A DNA stretch of 64,000 bases, taken from Pseudenterobacter timonensis. Lineage in GTDB: Bacteria > Pseudomonadota > Gammaproteobacteria > Enterobacterales > Enterobacteriaceae. A model generated the notes under the pieces. It was not told the DNA's origin, searched no databases, and saw only the letters and a list, made by a program, of their open reading frames with translations. Positions 52,516-62,802 of this stretch are shown in pieces (the first letter of the stretch is position 1; every line of letters starts with the position of its first letter). The stretch covers positions 744,001 through 808,000 of the forward strand of contig NZ_FCOP01000011.1 of assembly GCF_900021175.1 (NCBI RefSeq), in the 5' to 3' direction. The position numbers and the translations under genes are program-made.

Positions 52516-53163
52516 TCAGGATTCCACCCGCAGGCCGTAGCTTTTGAATTTCTCCAGTACAACGGCAATCTCATCGTCGCTCAGCACCGGGACCGGATCG
52601 GTAATGGCAAGCGTAGTGAGATAGAGCTTCGCCAGCACCTCCACCTCCTGCGCCAGCCAGAGCGCTTTTTCCAGGTTCTCTTCGCAGGTAATTAGCCCGT
52701 GGTGTTGCAACAGCGTGGCTTTGCGATCGCGCATTGCCACCGCCACATGTTCCGAGAGCGCGCGGGTGCCAAAGGTGGCGTAAGGGGCGCAGGGAATAGA
52801 GTTGCCACCCGCGGCGGCGATCATATAGTGGATGGCGGGGATCGGGCGATTGAGAATGGAAACGGCGGTAGAGTGTACCGCGTGGTTGTGAACCACGGCG
52901 TTGGCCTCCGGGCGAGTCTGATAGACCACCTGGTGGAAGCGCCACTCGCTGGAGGGGAGTTTGCCCTCTTCAGGATGGCCATCACCGTCCACAAAAACAA
53001 TGCTCTCCTCGGTGAGACGCTCGTAGGGGATGCCGGTTGGGGTAATCAACATTCCGTCGCGGTAGCGCACGCTGATATTGCCCGCGGTGCCCTGATTCAG
53101 CCCCAGACGGGTCATCTCAAGGCAGGTGTCGATAATCTCGCGGGCGAGTCGGGTTCGTTCCAT
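52516..53163 (-). CDS. fucA: L-fuculose-1-phosphate aldolase
   Basis: Class II zinc aldolase splitting L-fuculose 1-phosphate into dihydroxyacetone phosphate and L-lactaldehyde. The 215-residue product matches E. coli FucA throughout, with zinc ligands in VVHNHAVHSTAV and LQHHGLIT and the acid/base glutamate in LPSSEWRFH. It stands at the end of the minus-strand group headed by the ABC transporter and regulator genes, opposite fucIKU, and supplies the final step of the pathway. Confidence 0.96.
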   Translation of the reverse strand: MERTRLAREIIDTCLEMTRLGLNQGTAGNISVRYRDGMLITPTGIPYERLTEESIVFVDGDGHPEEGKLPSSEWRFHQVVYQTRPEANAVVHNHAVHSTAVSILNRPIPAIHYMIAAAGGNSIPCAPYATFGTRALSEHVAVAMRDRKATLLQHHGLITCEENLEKALWLAQEVEVLAKLYLTTLAITDPVPVLSDDEIAVVLEKFKSYGLRVES

Positions 53164-53189
53164 TTTTATTCTCCGGGTACTGTTTTAAT

Positions 53190-54185
53190 TTACTGGCGAG
53201 AGCGTTTGACCAGCTTCATCTCCACCTTCGCCGTCTCATTGATCGCTTCACCATCAATCGCCGATTGCATTAGTTCAAAGGCTTTTTCCGCCCAGGTATC
53301 TTCATCCTGTTGCATCGACCAGACGCTATTGGGCAAAAATCCCAGCATGGGGTGTTCATCGAAGGTGCCGATATCAATCCCGCACGGAACGGTGCCGGTA
53401 CGGTGGCGCAGAGCGTCGATGGCCCCCTCCAGCACCGGCAGCGAGGAGGCGATGAAAGCCTGCGGAACGCCCGCGCTGTCGATAAGCCTCTCCATCAGGG
53501 CATAACCTCCTTCCGGCGTATTGTCCGGCCCCTCCACCACCCAGTCGCGATGATCAATTCCCCGGCTGCGCAGCGCCTGAAGATAGCCGTTCAGACGGTC
53601 GGTTATGCTCGGCAGGGCGGTATCGCCCACCAGAAACCAGAGCGGCGTCTCGCACACCTCCAGCATGCTGCGGGCCAGCTCGTCGCCGCCAGCTTCGTTA
53701 TGACTCTCCACCAGCGCATTGTCGGTAAAGCCAAAATCGCGGTCGAGCAGCACCAGCGGTTTGTGAACCTGGCGCAGATGGTGCTGCTGATTTTCCAGCG
53801 TAGAGGGGACGATAAAGAGACCATCCACGTTGCGCGCCATCAGCGCGTTCACCAGCTTATTTTCATAATCCACATCGTTATAGGTACAGCTGATCATCAG
53901 CTGATAGCCCGAGCGGCGGCAGCGCAGCTCCAGTTTTTCGGCGAGCGTGGCAAAAAAGACGTTGGAGATATTGGGCACGATAAGCCCCAGCGTCTCGGTT
54001 TTATTGAGCTTCAGGCTACGGGCGGAGTGGTTGAGGGTGTAGCCGTAACGTTCGACATACTCATTAATTCTGGCCTGCGTTTTCTGGCTTATTCGGTACT
54101 TTTCCCCCTTGCCGCCCAGCACCAGCCGCACGGTGGTGACGGATAAATTTAAATCCTTCGCTATCTGTTCAACTGTTTTGGCCAT
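53190..54185 (-). CDS. LacI-family regulator of the fucose locus
   Basis: A 331-residue regulator with an N-terminal helix-turn-helix (TVEQIAKDLNLSVTTVRLVLGG, about residues 4-25) and hinge (LNHSARSLKLNKTETLGLIVPN), followed by a periplasmic-binding-protein-like sugar domain. In place of the usual SRALNG, the recognition region reads VRLVLGGKGEKYRI. It is flanked by fucA and the sugar-binding protein gene, so it very likely senses L-fucose or an intermediate. Two matching operator-like sites lie in the divergent promoter region at 57901 and 58140. It replaces the DeoR-type FucR of E. coli. Confidence 0.88.
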   Translation of the reverse strand: MAKTVEQIAKDLNLSVTTVRLVLGGKGEKYRISQKTQARINEYVERYGYTLNHSARSLKLNKTETLGLIVPNISNVFFATLAEKLELRCRRSGYQLMISCTYNDVDYENKLVNALMARNVDGLFIVPSTLENQQHHLRQVHKPLVLLDRDFGFTDNALVESHNEAGGDELARSMLEVCETPLWFLVGDTALPSITDRLNGYLQALRSRGIDHRDWVVEGPDNTPEGGYALMERLIDSAGVPQAFIASSLPVLEGAIDALRHRTGTVPCGIDIGTFDEHPMLGFLPNSVWSMQQDEDTWAEKAFELMQSAIDGEAINETAKVEMKLVKRSRQ

Positions 54186-54356
54186 CGCTACGCCTCAATC
54201 CTTTCCATCTATGAAAAACTGCAGATAAAGCATACGCATCATGCCATCAATTTCGTGTTACATCAGCGGATTAACCGCTTGCTGTCGGACGAGTCGCGCG
54301 CGCCGCGCGGGAGAGTGTCCCGCGCGAACGTATCCGCAGCCGAAGCCGGGAATACC

Positions 54357-55307
54357 CTATTTTTTACCAAATGGATGCAGCAGTTTATCAATTTCAGGCG
54401 TATTGATATTTCGCGCATTGACATATTTCACTGGAATATCAATCTCTTTTGGCACGGTCTGACCGGAAAGTACCGCATCCAGCGCCTTAATGCCCTGATA
54501 GCCAATCTGGTAGGCATCCTGCACCACAAAGCCCTGGATCACGCCGTTGTTGAGGAAGTTGATAATGGCCTCGGTGCTGTCAAAGCCGATGACCTTGATT
54601 TTGCCCTTCAGGTTCTGGCTGTCGATAGCGTTCGCGACCCCCAGCGTTGCGCCTTCGTTAGTGGCGTAGATCCCGGCGATATCGGGGTTGGCCTGCACCA
54701 TGTCGATAGTTTTATCCATCGCCTTTTGCGGGTCGCCGTCGCTGTACTGCACCGGCAGCACCTGAATGTTGGGGTATTTCGTCTTCATCTGCTCGCTGAA
54801 CCCTTCCGAGCGTTCGATAGCGGAGGTGGTGCCGGCGACGTGGGCGATAATCCCCACCTTACCTTTCTGCCCGACCTGTTCAGCCAGCGCGTCCGCCGCC
54901 TGCGCCCCCGCCTTGCGGTTATTGGTAGCGACGAAGCTGGCGGGGATATCGGAGTTTACCCCCGAATCGAATGTTACGACCTTAATTCCCCGGCTGTTGG
55001 CGGTTTCCACCAGCGGGGCGAGGGCGTTCGCATCTAGCGCCGCCAGCAGCAGGCCGTTTGGTTTTTGCGCCATGGTGTTTTCCACCAGCTGGATCTGCTC
55101 GGCGATTTGCGTTTCATCGGCCGGGCCGACGTAGCTGGTTTTATCCCCCAGCTCTTTCGCGGCAGCTTCGGTCCCCATCTTGACCGTCTGCCAGAACTCA
55201 TGCTGGTAGCCTTTACTCACCACCGGCAGGTTTAAATCTTTCGCCAGCGCGCTGCTGGTCATGATAGCGACGAGCGACAGGGCGCTCAGGATATGGCTGG
55301 TTTTCAT
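54357..55307 (-). CDS. Periplasmic sugar-binding protein of an RbsB-type ABC transporter
   Basis: A 316-residue exported protein with a signal peptide ending SSALA. The mature part is a two-lobed pentose/hexose-binding protein (KGYQHEFWQTVKMGTEAAAKELG, TFDSGVNSD, VAGTTSAIERSEGF, ATNEGATLGVANAI, GFDSTEAIINFL). The gene is followed by the regulator and preceded by permease and ATPase genes. Within a fucose catabolic locus the ligand is most likely L-fucose; that is inference from context. Confidence 0.88.
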   Translation of the reverse strand: MKTSHILSALSLVAIMTSSALAKDLNLPVVSKGYQHEFWQTVKMGTEAAAKELGDKTSYVGPADETQIAEQIQLVENTMAQKPNGLLLAALDANALAPLVETANSRGIKVVTFDSGVNSDIPASFVATNNRKAGAQAADALAEQVGQKGKVGIIAHVAGTTSAIERSEGFSEQMKTKYPNIQVLPVQYSDGDPQKAMDKTIDMVQANPDIAGIYATNEGATLGVANAIDSQNLKGKIKVIGFDSTEAIINFLNNGVIQGFVVQDAYQIGYQGIKALDAVLSGQTVPKEIDIPVKYVNARNINTPEIDKLLHPFGKK

Positions 55308-55355
55308 TATGTTGCTCCGTTGTAGGGTTGGCAGGCTTTTTATTGTGTCGGGAAC

Positions 55356-56339
55356 CTAACGCATTCTTTTACGTAACGTATCCAGATAGACGGCGGCAAC
55401 GACAACCACACCCATCGCCACCATCTGCCAGAACTGGGAAACGCCCATTAAATTGAGGCCGTTTTTCAGCACGCTCATGATAAAGGCGCCGATGATGGTG
55501 CCGCCGATCGTGCCCACGCCGCCCATCAGGCTGGTGCCGCCAATGACGACCGCGGCGATAGCCTCCAGTTCGTAGCCCACGCCCACTGTGGGCTGGCCGG
55601 AGTTCAGGCGCGAGGCGAGGATCACCCCGGCGATACCGGTCAGCAGACCACAGAAGGCGTAGACAAAGATTTTCACCCGTTGCACTTTAATGCCGGAGAG
55701 GTGGGCGGCGGTCTCATTGCTGCCGACGGCGTAGATATAGCGTCCCATCACCGTTTTCTTCAGGATCCACATCGCCACCAGCGCCACGATGACCAGGTAA
55801 AAGACCGGGTAGGGGAGCACGTCAAACAGACGGCCCTGCGCCAGCAGTTTAAATTCCGGGTAGTTAGAGAAATAGATGGCGCGCCCGTCGGTCATTACCA
55901 TGTTGATGCCGCGAACCGACATCATCAGGCCGAGGGTGGCGATAAAGGGTGGGATAGTCATTTTGGTCACCAGGAAGGCGTTGACGTAGCCGCAGACCCC
56001 TCCGGCGAGCACGCCAGCCAGAATGCAGATCGGCAGCGGCAGACTAAACCCGGCGGCGATACCCACCGCCACGCCCGAAAAGGCGACCACGGAGCCGAGC
56101 GACAGGTCGATACCCGCGGTGATAATGACAAAGGTCACGCCAATCGCCATGATGCCAATCACCGCCGTTTGCAGGGCGATGGTCATAATATTTTCGGTAT
56201 TAAAGAAGAACGGCGAGCTGAAGCTGAAAAAGAGCACCAGCAGCAGCAGGCTCAGCAGGGGAGCCAGACGCATCAGCAAGGCTTTGTTTATTTTCATCGA
56301 ACGGTTCCCGCTTTGCGGTGAAGGGACGGTAACAGACAT
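55356..56339 (-). CDS. ABC transporter permease, RbsC-type
   Basis: A 327-residue inner-membrane permease with about 8-10 helices. It has the family segments ITAGIDLSLGSVVAFSGV, GLMMSVRGINMVMTDGRAIYF, and the ATPase-contacting GRYIYAVGSNETAAHLSGIKVQRVK, then VGYELEAIAAVVIGGTSLMGGVGTIGGTIIGA. It begins two bases after the ATPase gene stop. A second in-frame ATG at 56297 would shorten the protein by 14 residues. Confidence 0.9.
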   Translation of the reverse strand: MSVTVPSPQSGNRSMKINKALLMRLAPLLSLLLLVLFFSFSSPFFFNTENIMTIALQTAVIGIMAIGVTFVIITAGIDLSLGSVVAFSGVAVGIAAGFSLPLPICILAGVLAGGVCGYVNAFLVTKMTIPPFIATLGLMMSVRGINMVMTDGRAIYFSNYPEFKLLAQGRLFDVLPYPVFYLVIVALVAMWILKKTVMGRYIYAVGSNETAAHLSGIKVQRVKIFVYAFCGLLTGIAGVILASRLNSGQPTVGVGYELEAIAAVVIGGTSLMGGVGTIGGTIIGAFIMSVLKNGLNLMGVSQFWQMVAMGVVVVAAVYLDTLRKRMR

Positions 56340-56341
56340 GG

Positions 56342-57841
56342 TTAATCCTCCAGCGTGGCGTATTGCATGATTTTTTCCTGGGTGGCATGGTCTGCTTGCA
56401 ATTCACCGGTGATATGCCCGCCGCGCATCACCATTATGCGGTCGCACATCCCCAGGACTTCCGGCAGTTCGGAGGAGATCATGATGATCGATTTACCCGA
56501 GGCGACCAGGCGGTTCATAAGTTCATAAATTTCTCGCCTGGCGCCGACATCAATTCCCCGGGTTGGCTCATCGAAAATTAAGATATCGGTATCTTTGCAG
56601 ATCCAGCGGGCGATAATGATTTTCTGCTGATTACCGCCGCTCAGGTTGAGCGCCGCCTGCTCCAGATGCGGGGTTTTAATGCGTAAGGTATCCACCAGCT
56701 TCTGGCTGGTTTCACGACAGCGTTTTTCATCGACGTTGCCCACTGCGCCGGAATAGGCGGGGTAATTGCCGAGCATAATGTTCAGCTCGACGGAAAGGCC
56801 AAGGGCCAGCCCCTCCTTTTTGCGATCCTCCGTTAAATAGCTGATGCCTTTGTCGATGGCGTCAGCCACATCTTTAATACGGGTGGGGCGGCCGTGGAGC
56901 GTAAGGGTGCCGCCATCGACAGGGTCTGCGCCAAATATCGCTCTGGCAAGCTCGGTGCGCCCCGCGCCCATTAAACCGGCAAGGCCCAGAATTTCGCCGC
57001 GCCAGAGGGTGAGGTTAATATCGTGCAGCACCCCGTTCCGGGTAAGCCCGGCCACCTCCAGCACTTTCTCCGTGCGCTGGTGGGGCGGACGTTTAGGGTA
57101 GATGTTATCGAGATTGCGGCCCACCATCATGGCGATCAGGTCGCTGATGTGCACCGTCTCATAATCCACGGTGGCAATATATTGCCCATCGCGCATGACG
57201 GTGGCGCGGTCAGCAATCAGCGCCAGCTCCTCCAGCCGGTGCGAGATATAGACAATGCCGCTTCCCTGCGCCTTCAGCATCCGCGTGACCTGAAACAGAC
57301 TTTCTATTTCGCTTTCGGTCAGCGCGGCGGTTGGCTCGTCCATTATCAGCACTCTGGCGTTAACGGATATCGCTTTGGCAATTTCCACCATCTGCTGCTG
57401 GGCGACGGTTAATTCGCTGACGAGGGTATCGGGGGAGATGGTTAAATTGAGCCGCTGCAGGATCTCAATGACCGCCTGGCGCTGCGCGCGTTTATCCAGC
57501 AGCCAGCGGCTGTTTTTGCAAAACTCGCGACCGATAAAAATATTCTCCTCCACGGTCAGGTCGGGAAAGAGATTAAATTCCTGGTGAATGATGGTGATAC
57601 CTGCGAGCTGGGCGCTGATAGGATGGCTAAAGGAGACCGGCTGTTGTTCAAACCAGATTTCGCCTGCGTCGGGTTGATAGACGCCCGATAAAATTTTCAT
57701 CAGCGTGGATTTTCCCGCGCCATTCTCCCCCAGCAGGGCGTGCACCTCCCCGCGGCGCAGATCGAAGTCGACCTGATTTAACGCCAGCACCCCGGGAAAG
57801 CGTTTGGTAATGCGCTTCATCTCAATAAGTGTCTCTGACAT
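56342..57841 (-). CDS. ABC transporter ATP-binding protein, RbsA-type
   Basis: A 499-residue double-cassette ATPase. The first half has Walker A GENGAGKSTLMK and the signature region VSELTVAQQQMVEIAKA with Walker B VLIMDEPTAAL. The second half has a degenerate Walker A (GLMGAGRTELARAI), the signature LSGGNQQKIIIARW and Walker B ILIFDEPTRGIDVG, as usual in the ribose/galactose class. It is the first gene of the minus-strand operon and is divergent from fucI across a 396-base regulatory region. Confidence 0.92.
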   Translation of the reverse strand: MSETLIEMKRITKRFPGVLALNQVDFDLRRGEVHALLGENGAGKSTLMKILSGVYQPDAGEIWFEQQPVSFSHPISAQLAGITIIHQEFNLFPDLTVEENIFIGREFCKNSRWLLDKRAQRQAVIEILQRLNLTISPDTLVSELTVAQQQMVEIAKAISVNARVLIMDEPTAALTESEIESLFQVTRMLKAQGSGIVYISHRLEELALIADRATVMRDGQYIATVDYETVHISDLIAMMVGRNLDNIYPKRPPHQRTEKVLEVAGLTRNGVLHDINLTLWRGEILGLAGLMGAGRTELARAIFGADPVDGGTLTLHGRPTRIKDVADAIDKGISYLTEDRKKEGLALGLSVELNIMLGNYPAYSGAVGNVDEKRCRETSQKLVDTLRIKTPHLEQAALNLSGGNQQKIIIARWICKDTDILIFDEPTRGIDVGARREIYELMNRLVASGKSIIMISSELPEVLGMCDRIMVMRGGHITGELQADHATQEKIMQYATLED

Positions 57842-57900
57842 TGCAAAATTCTCATCCTGGAAGGGCTATGAATCCCGCACCGCAGGGATTGCGTAAATTA

Positions 57901-57916
57901 GCTAACTCGACTCAGC
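57901..57916. promoter_or_regulatory. Operator-like site near the ABC operon
   Basis: GCTAACTCGACTCAGC shares the GCTAA...TCGA core and near-symmetry with the site at 58140. It lies 60 bases upstream of the ATPase gene start. A LacI-family dimer from the neighbouring regulator is the likely ligand. Confidence 0.5.
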
Positions 57917-57974
57917 TTGCATCCTTCAAAGCTATTTTATGGTCGATATTTAGCCAAATCGTTTGTATTCAAAT

Positions 57975-57990
57975 TGTGACGCTGTGCAAA
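57975..57990 (+). promoter_or_regulatory. Weak CRP-like half-site
   Basis: TGTGACGCTGTGCAAA has a perfect left half (TGTGA) and a poor right half compared with the CRP consensus TGTGA-N6-TCACA. It may assist the stronger site at 58080. Confidence 0.25.
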
Positions 57991-58079
57991 GGTATTTTAT
58001 TAAATCAATGAAAAATATGCATTTTTAATATCACTGGTGAAACGAATACTATGACGTTGATCGAATTTTGACCTGTCAT

Positions 58080-58095
58080 CGTGAATGCGCTCACA
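58080..58095. promoter_or_regulatory. CRP site in the divergent fucose promoter
   Basis: CGTGAATGCGCTCACA (minus strand TGTGAGCGCATTCACG) matches TGTGA-N6-TCACA at nine of ten positions. It is placed to activate fucI, and possibly the divergent ABC operon, under glucose limitation. Confidence 0.65.
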
Positions 58096-58139
58096 GAATG
58101 AAGACAAAATTGTTGTTCGTTGATTGCTCTGATACCTAA

Positions 58140-58155
58140 GCTAATTCGAGTTAGC
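58140..58155. promoter_or_regulatory. Operator-like palindrome upstream of fucI
   Basis: GCTAATTCGAGTTAGC has perfect outer arms GCTAA/TTAGC around a TCGA core, the size and symmetry of a LacI-family operator. It is 83 bases before the fucI start and 45 bases beyond the CRP site, the layout expected for repression of a CRP-activated promoter. Confidence 0.6.
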
Positions 58156-58237
58156 AAATTTCATCCCCTCTGTTGCTCCCGGGACTCAGGCCCTGAGACG
58201 ACGCGTGTGGAGAGGTCAATCAACGTGAGGAAGGTCT

Positions 58238-60016
58238 ATGAAAAAAATTAACGCGTTACCCCGTATCGGCATTCGCCCGGTCATTGATGGCCGTCGCATG
58301 GGCGTACGTGAATCTCTGGAAGAACAGACCATGAACATGGCGCAGGCGACGGCAGCGCTGTTAAGCGAGAGGCTGCGCCATCCTTGCGGCACGCCGGTGG
58401 AATGCGTAATCGCTGACAGCTGCATTGCGGGAATGGCGGAATCTGCCGCCTGTGAAGAGAAGTTCAGCACCTCGCACGTAGGGCTGACTATCACCGTGAC
58501 CCCCTGCTGGTGCTACGGCAGCGAAACGATTGATATGGATCCCCTGCGGCCAAAAGCTATCTGGGGCTTTAACGGCACCGAGCGCCCCGGCGCGGTCTAT
58601 CTGGCGGCGGCGCTGGCGGCGCACAACCAGAAAGGGATCCCGGCCTTTTCGATTTATGGCCACGACGTGCAGGATGCGGGTGATACTAACATTCCGGCAG
58701 ACGTGGAGGAGAAGCTGCTGCGCTTTGCCCGGGCTGGGCTGGCGGTGGCCAGCATGAAGGGTAAAAGCTATCTCTCAGTGGGGGGCGTCTCCATGGGGAT
58801 CGCGGGCTCGATTGTCGATCATAACTTCTTCGAATCCTGGCTTGGCATGAAGGTGCAGGCGGTGGACATGACCGAACTGCGCCGCCGCATCGACCATAAA
58901 ATTTACGACGAACAGGAGCTGGAGCTGGCGCTGGGCTGGGCGAAAGAGAAGTTTCGCTTCGGCGAGGATAAAAACGCCGGGGAGTATCGGCGCAACGAAG
59001 CGCAAAACCAGGAGATCCTCCGCGAAAGCCTGCTGATGGCGATGTGCATTCGCGACATGATGCAGGGCAATCCTAAGCTTGCCGACATCGGCCGCGTCGA
59101 GGAGTCGCTGGGCTATAACGCCATCGCTTCCGGCTTCCAGGGGCAGCGCCACTGGACCGATCACTACCCTAACGGCGATACCGCCGAAGCCCTGCTCAAC
59201 AGCTCCTTTGACTGGAACGGCATCCGCCAGCCTTACGTGGTGGCGACGGAAAACGACAGCCTGAACGGGGTGGCGATGCTCTTTGGCCATCTGATGACCG
59301 GCACGGCGCAAATTTTTGCCGACGTGCGTACCTACTGGTCGCCGGAGTCGGTGGAGCGCGTTACCGGGCAGAAGCTTACCGGCCATGCCGAGCAGGGCAT
59401 TATCCACCTGATCAACTCCGGCTCGGCGGCGCTGGACGGCACCGCGGAGCAGAAGGATGCGCAGGGCAAGCCGACGCTGAAGCCGCACTGGGAAATCAGC
59501 CAGCAGGAGGCGGACGCCTGCCTGGCGGCGACCCACTGGTGTCCGGCGGTGCATGAGTATTTCCGCGGCGGCGGTTTTTCCTCTAACTTCCTCACCCGTG
59601 GCGGCGTGCCGTTTACCATGACGCGCGTGAATATCATCAAGGGAGTCGGTCCGGTACTGCAAATTGCCGAAGGGTGGAGCGTCGATCTGCCGGCGGAGGT
59701 ACACGATATTCTTAATAAACGCACCGACTCCACCTGGCCCACCACCTGGTTTGCGCCGCGTCTCACCGGGAAAGGGCCGTTCCGCGACGTCTATTCGGTA
59801 ATGGCCAACTGGGGGGCCAACCACGGGGTGCTCACCGTGGGACACGTCGGCGCCGACTTTATTACCCTTGCCGCGATGCTGCGTATTCCGGTCTGCATGC
59901 ATAACGTGGAAGAGGAGCAGATCTATCGCCCGACGGCATGGGGAGCACACGGCATGGATCCCGAAGGCCAGGACTACCGCGCCTGCCAGAATTACGGGCC
60001 GCTCTATAAACGTTAA
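58238..60016 (+). CDS. fucI: L-fucose isomerase
   Basis: Converts L-fucose to L-fuculose (and D-arabinose to D-ribulose) with a divalent metal. The 592-residue product matches E. coli FucI (591) throughout: [29 protein letters not shown] at the start, [65 protein letters not shown] and the C-terminal [21 protein letters not shown]. It starts behind GAGGAAGG and heads the fucI-fucK-fucU operon. Confidence 0.97.
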   Translation: MKKINALPRIGIRPVIDGRRMGVRESLEEQTMNMAQATAALLSERLRHPCGTPVECVIADSCIAGMAESAACEEKFSTSHVGLTITVTPCWCYGSETIDMDPLRPKAIWGFNGTERPGAVYLAAALAAHNQKGIPAFSIYGHDVQDAGDTNIPADVEEKLLRFARAGLAVASMKGKSYLSVGGVSMGIAGSIVDHNFFESWLGMKVQAVDMTELRRRIDHKIYDEQELELALGWAKEKFRFGEDKNAGEYRRNEAQNQEILRESLLMAMCIRDMMQGNPKLADIGRVEESLGYNAIASGFQGQRHWTDHYPNGDTAEALLNSSFDWNGIRQPYVVATENDSLNGVAMLFGHLMTGTAQIFADVRTYWSPESVERVTGQKLTGHAEQGIIHLINSGSAALDGTAEQKDAQGKPTLKPHWEISQQEADACLAATHWCPAVHEYFRGGGFSSNFLTRGGVPFTMTRVNIIKGVGPVLQIAEGWSVDLPAEVHDILNKRTDSTWPTTWFAPRLTGKGPFRDVYSVMANWGANHGVLTVGHVGADFITLAAMLRIPVCMHNVEEEQIYRPTAWGAHGMDPEGQDYRACQNYGPLYKR

Positions 60017-60039
60017 GGCGGCAGCGCCGGAGGGCCGTA

Positions 60040-61443
60040 ATGAAAAAATGTTTTCTGGTTCTCGACTGCGGCGCGACCAATGTGCGCGCCATCGCCCTCG
60101 ATCCTGAAGGGCGGATCGTGGCGCGCGCGGCGGTGGCGAATGGTAGCGAAAGCGCGGCTGAAAACGGTGCCTGGCAGCAGTGGTCGCTGGAGGCGATTAT
60201 GCAGCGCTTTGCCGCCTGCTGTCAGCAAATCGGCCCGGAACTGCAGGCCTACCGGCTGTGCGGGCTGAGCGTTACCACCTTTGGCGTAGATGGCGCGCTG
60301 GTGGATGAGGGTGGGGCGCTGCTCTATCCCATCATCAGCTGGAAATGCCCGCGCACCGTGCCGGTGATGGCGAAGATGGCGCAGATCGTTTCTCCCGAAA
60401 CGCTGCAGCAGATAACCGGCGTAGGGCAGTTCAGCTTTAATACGCTCTACAAGCTGGCGTGGCTGCGGGAGCATCATCCCGAGCGGGTCGATCGCGCCCA
60501 TGCCTGGCTCTTTATCTCCTCGCTTATCAATCATCGCCTGACCGGGCGCATGACCACCGATCTCACCATGGCGGGCACCAGCCAGCTGTTCGATCTGCAT
60601 CGGCGGCAGTTTAGCGAGAAAATCCTGGCGACGGTGGGGATGAACGCCGACCGCTTCCCTGAACTGGTCGCTCCGGGCGAGGTGGTGGGCGTACTCCAGC
60701 CCGACGCGGCAGCGTTGCTCGGTTTACCCTGCGATCTGCCGGTGATCTCCGCCGGGCACGACACGCAGTTTGCCCTGTTTGGCGCGGGGGCGGGCATTGA
60801 TGAACCGGTACTCTCCTCTGGCACCTGGGAGATCCTGATGGCGCGCACCGCGCAGGTGAATACCGCCGGGCTTTCCCGCTATCCCGGCGCGACCTGCGAA
60901 CTGGACAGTCAGGCGGGACGCTTTAATCCTGGCATGCAGTATATGGCCTCCGGCGTGCTGGAGTGGATCCGCGGGCTCTTCTGGCCGCCGGGGACGCAGT
61001 GGGAGCGTATCGTTGCTGAGGCGGCCAGGATCCCCGCCGGGGCGGAAGGGGTCACCATGAATACCCAGCTGCTTGATTCGCCTTACGCCGGGTGGCAGGG
61101 GGTTTCGCTCAGCTCGACTCCCGCCCACTTTTACCGCGCGGCGCTGGAGGGGCTGACGGCACGGCTGAAAGCGGATCTCACCGCGCTGGAGGAGATAGCG
61201 CAGTTCTCGGCGCGGGAACTGCTGCTGGTGGGGGGCGGCAGTCGCAATGCCCTCTGGAACCAGATGAAAGCGGATGCTTTGGGCATACCGGTTAAGGTGC
61301 TGGATGAGGCGGAAACCACCGTGCTGGGGGCCTCTCTTTATGGCTGGTGGGGAGCCGGAGAGGCACAAAGCGCAGAGGCGGCGCGCGCGCGCGTGACCTA
61401 CCGCTACCGTTATTTTTATCCGAAGGAGCAGACTGATGCTTAA
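60040..61443 (+). CDS. fucK: L-fuculokinase
   Basis: Phosphorylates L-fuculose to L-fuculose 1-phosphate, the FucA substrate. A 467-residue FGGY-family kinase with [17 protein letters not shown] at the N-terminus, [41 protein letters not shown] and [20 protein letters not shown] near the C-terminus. It begins 23 bases after fucI and its end overlaps fucU by eight bases. E. coli FucK is slightly longer at both ends. Confidence 0.96.
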   Translation: MKKCFLVLDCGATNVRAIALDPEGRIVARAAVANGSESAAENGAWQQWSLEAIMQRFAACCQQIGPELQAYRLCGLSVTTFGVDGALVDEGGALLYPIISWKCPRTVPVMAKMAQIVSPETLQQITGVGQFSFNTLYKLAWLREHHPERVDRAHAWLFISSLINHRLTGRMTTDLTMAGTSQLFDLHRRQFSEKILATVGMNADRFPELVAPGEVVGVLQPDAAALLGLPCDLPVISAGHDTQFALFGAGAGIDEPVLSSGTWEILMARTAQVNTAGLSRYPGATCELDSQAGRFNPGMQYMASGVLEWIRGLFWPPGTQWERIVAEAARIPAGAEGVTMNTQLLDSPYAGWQGVSLSSTPAHFYRAALEGLTARLKADLTALEEIAQFSARELLLVGGGSRNALWNQMKADALGIPVKVLDEAETTVLGASLYGWWGAGEAQSAEAARARVTYRYRYFYPKEQTDA

Positions 61444-61858
61444 AACCATATCGCCGCTGATCTCGCCGACGCTGTTAAAGACGCTGGCCGAGATGGGGCA
61501 TGGCGATGAGATTATTTTTGCCGATGCCCATTTTCCCGCACATAGCCTGGGGCCAGCAGTCATTCGCGCCGACGGGCTGCGGGTGAGCGAACTGCTGGCT
61601 GCTATCATCCCGCTTTTTGAACTGGACAGCTACGCAGATCCGCTGGTGATGATGGCCCCGGTCGAGGGCGATACGCTCGATCCTGAGGTGGAGGCGCGCT
61701 ACCTGAAAGCGCTCTTTAATGGGGAGCAGGGGAGGGGAGTGATGCGCATCGACCGGTATGCTTTTTATGAGCGGGCGCAAAAGGCGTTCGCTATTGTGGT
61801 GACCGGCGAGACGGCGAAGTATGGGAATATTTTGCTTAAGAAAGGGGTGACGCCGTAA
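61436..61858 (+). CDS. fucU: L-fucose mutarotase
   Basis: Interconverts the alpha and beta anomers of L-fucose, feeding the anomer used by FucI. The 140-residue RbsD/FucU protein has [25 protein letters not shown] with the catalytic His, and [28 protein letters not shown] at the end. The start overlaps the fucK stop. No fucO (lactaldehyde reductase) follows; a terminator does. Confidence 0.95.
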   Translation: MLKTISPLISPTLLKTLAEMGHGDEIIFADAHFPAHSLGPAVIRADGLRVSELLAAIIPLFELDSYADPLVMMAPVEGDTLDPEVEARYLKALFNGEQGRGVMRIDRYAFYERAQKAFAIVVTGETAKYGNILLKKGVTP

Positions 61859-61864
61859 GCATAA

Positions 61865-61890
61865 AAAAGCCGGGATAAGTCCCGGCTTTT
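61865..61890. terminator. Bidirectional terminator between fucU and cyoE
   Basis: AAAAGCCGGGA and TCCCGGCTTTT form a perfect 11-base-pair stem around TAAG, serving both convergent operons. Confidence 0.95.
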
Positions 61891-61903
61891 CGTTTTTACA
61901 CCT

Positions 61904-62791
61904 TTACCAGACGTAGGTCAGCAGGCTGTGCGAATCGGGGACCATAAAGTCCACGGACATCATCACCGACAGAGAGGTGATGGCAACGATCGAGAACACA
62001 AACAGCTTGCGCGCCCAGACCTTGTCATCTTCCACCTTGTAACCGCGAAGCGCCATACCGAGCCACCAGACGCTCACCGCAGCGGCAACCGCCAGATATT
62101 TATAGCCGGCGTAACCACCCAGCGAGAGCATCAGCGTTGCCACGGCAAATGCGATGATGTAGAGCGTGATATGGTTCTTGGCGACCGAAATGCCTTTAAC
62201 CACCGGCAGCACCGGAATGTTCGCCGCCTGATAATCCTTAAAGCGGAAAATCGCAATGGCGTAGGAGTGCGGCATCTGCCACAGGCTAAAGATAGCCAGC
62301 AGAATCAGCGCACCGCTGTCGAACTCGTTGGTGACCGCACAGTAGCCAATCACCGGCGGCGCCGCGCCGGAGAGAGAGCCAATCAGCGTACCGTAGACGG
62401 AGTGACGTTTCATATAGAGGCTATAGACGCCCACATAGACCACGAACCCCATCACCCCCAGCCAGCAGGCCAGGGGATTCGCACCAAACCACAGCAGCAT
62501 AAAGCCAGCAATACCCAGCAAGGTGGCGTACACCAGCGAGACGGAGGGAGACATCAGGCCTTTTACAAGCACCCGATTCTTGGTCCTTTCCATCTTCTTG
62601 TCGATATCCCTGTCGATGTAATTATTAAATACACAACCGGACGCAACCACCAGCGACACCCCGACCAGCGTATTGATAAAGAGGAGGTAATCGATGCTGC
62701 CTTTCGAGGCGAGCAGGAACCCTCCGATCACGGAGATCAGGTTGCCGAAGATGATGCCTGGTTTCGTTACTTGCAGGTATTGCTTAAACAT
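61904..62791 (-). CDS. cyoE: Protoheme IX farnesyltransferase
   Basis: Adds a farnesyl group to heme B to make heme O for cytochrome bo3 oxidase. The 295-residue UbiA-type membrane protein has about nine helices and the diphosphate-binding [19 protein letters not shown] (about residues 56-74). It is the last gene of the cyoABCDE operon, 11 bases after cyoD. Confidence 0.97.
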   Translation of the reverse strand: MFKQYLQVTKPGIIFGNLISVIGGFLLASKGSIDYLLFINTLVGVSLVVASGCVFNNYIDRDIDKKMERTKNRVLVKGLMSPSVSLVYATLLGIAGFMLLWFGANPLACWLGVMGFVVYVGVYSLYMKRHSVYGTLIGSLSGAAPPVIGYCAVTNEFDSGALILLAIFSLWQMPHSYAIAIFRFKDYQAANIPVLPVVKGISVAKNHITLYIIAFAVATLMLSLGGYAGYKYLAVAAAVSVWWLGMALRGYKVEDDKVWARKLFVFSIVAITSLSVMMSVDFMVPDSHSLLTYVW

Positions 62792-62802
62792 ACTCGCCGC
62801 TC

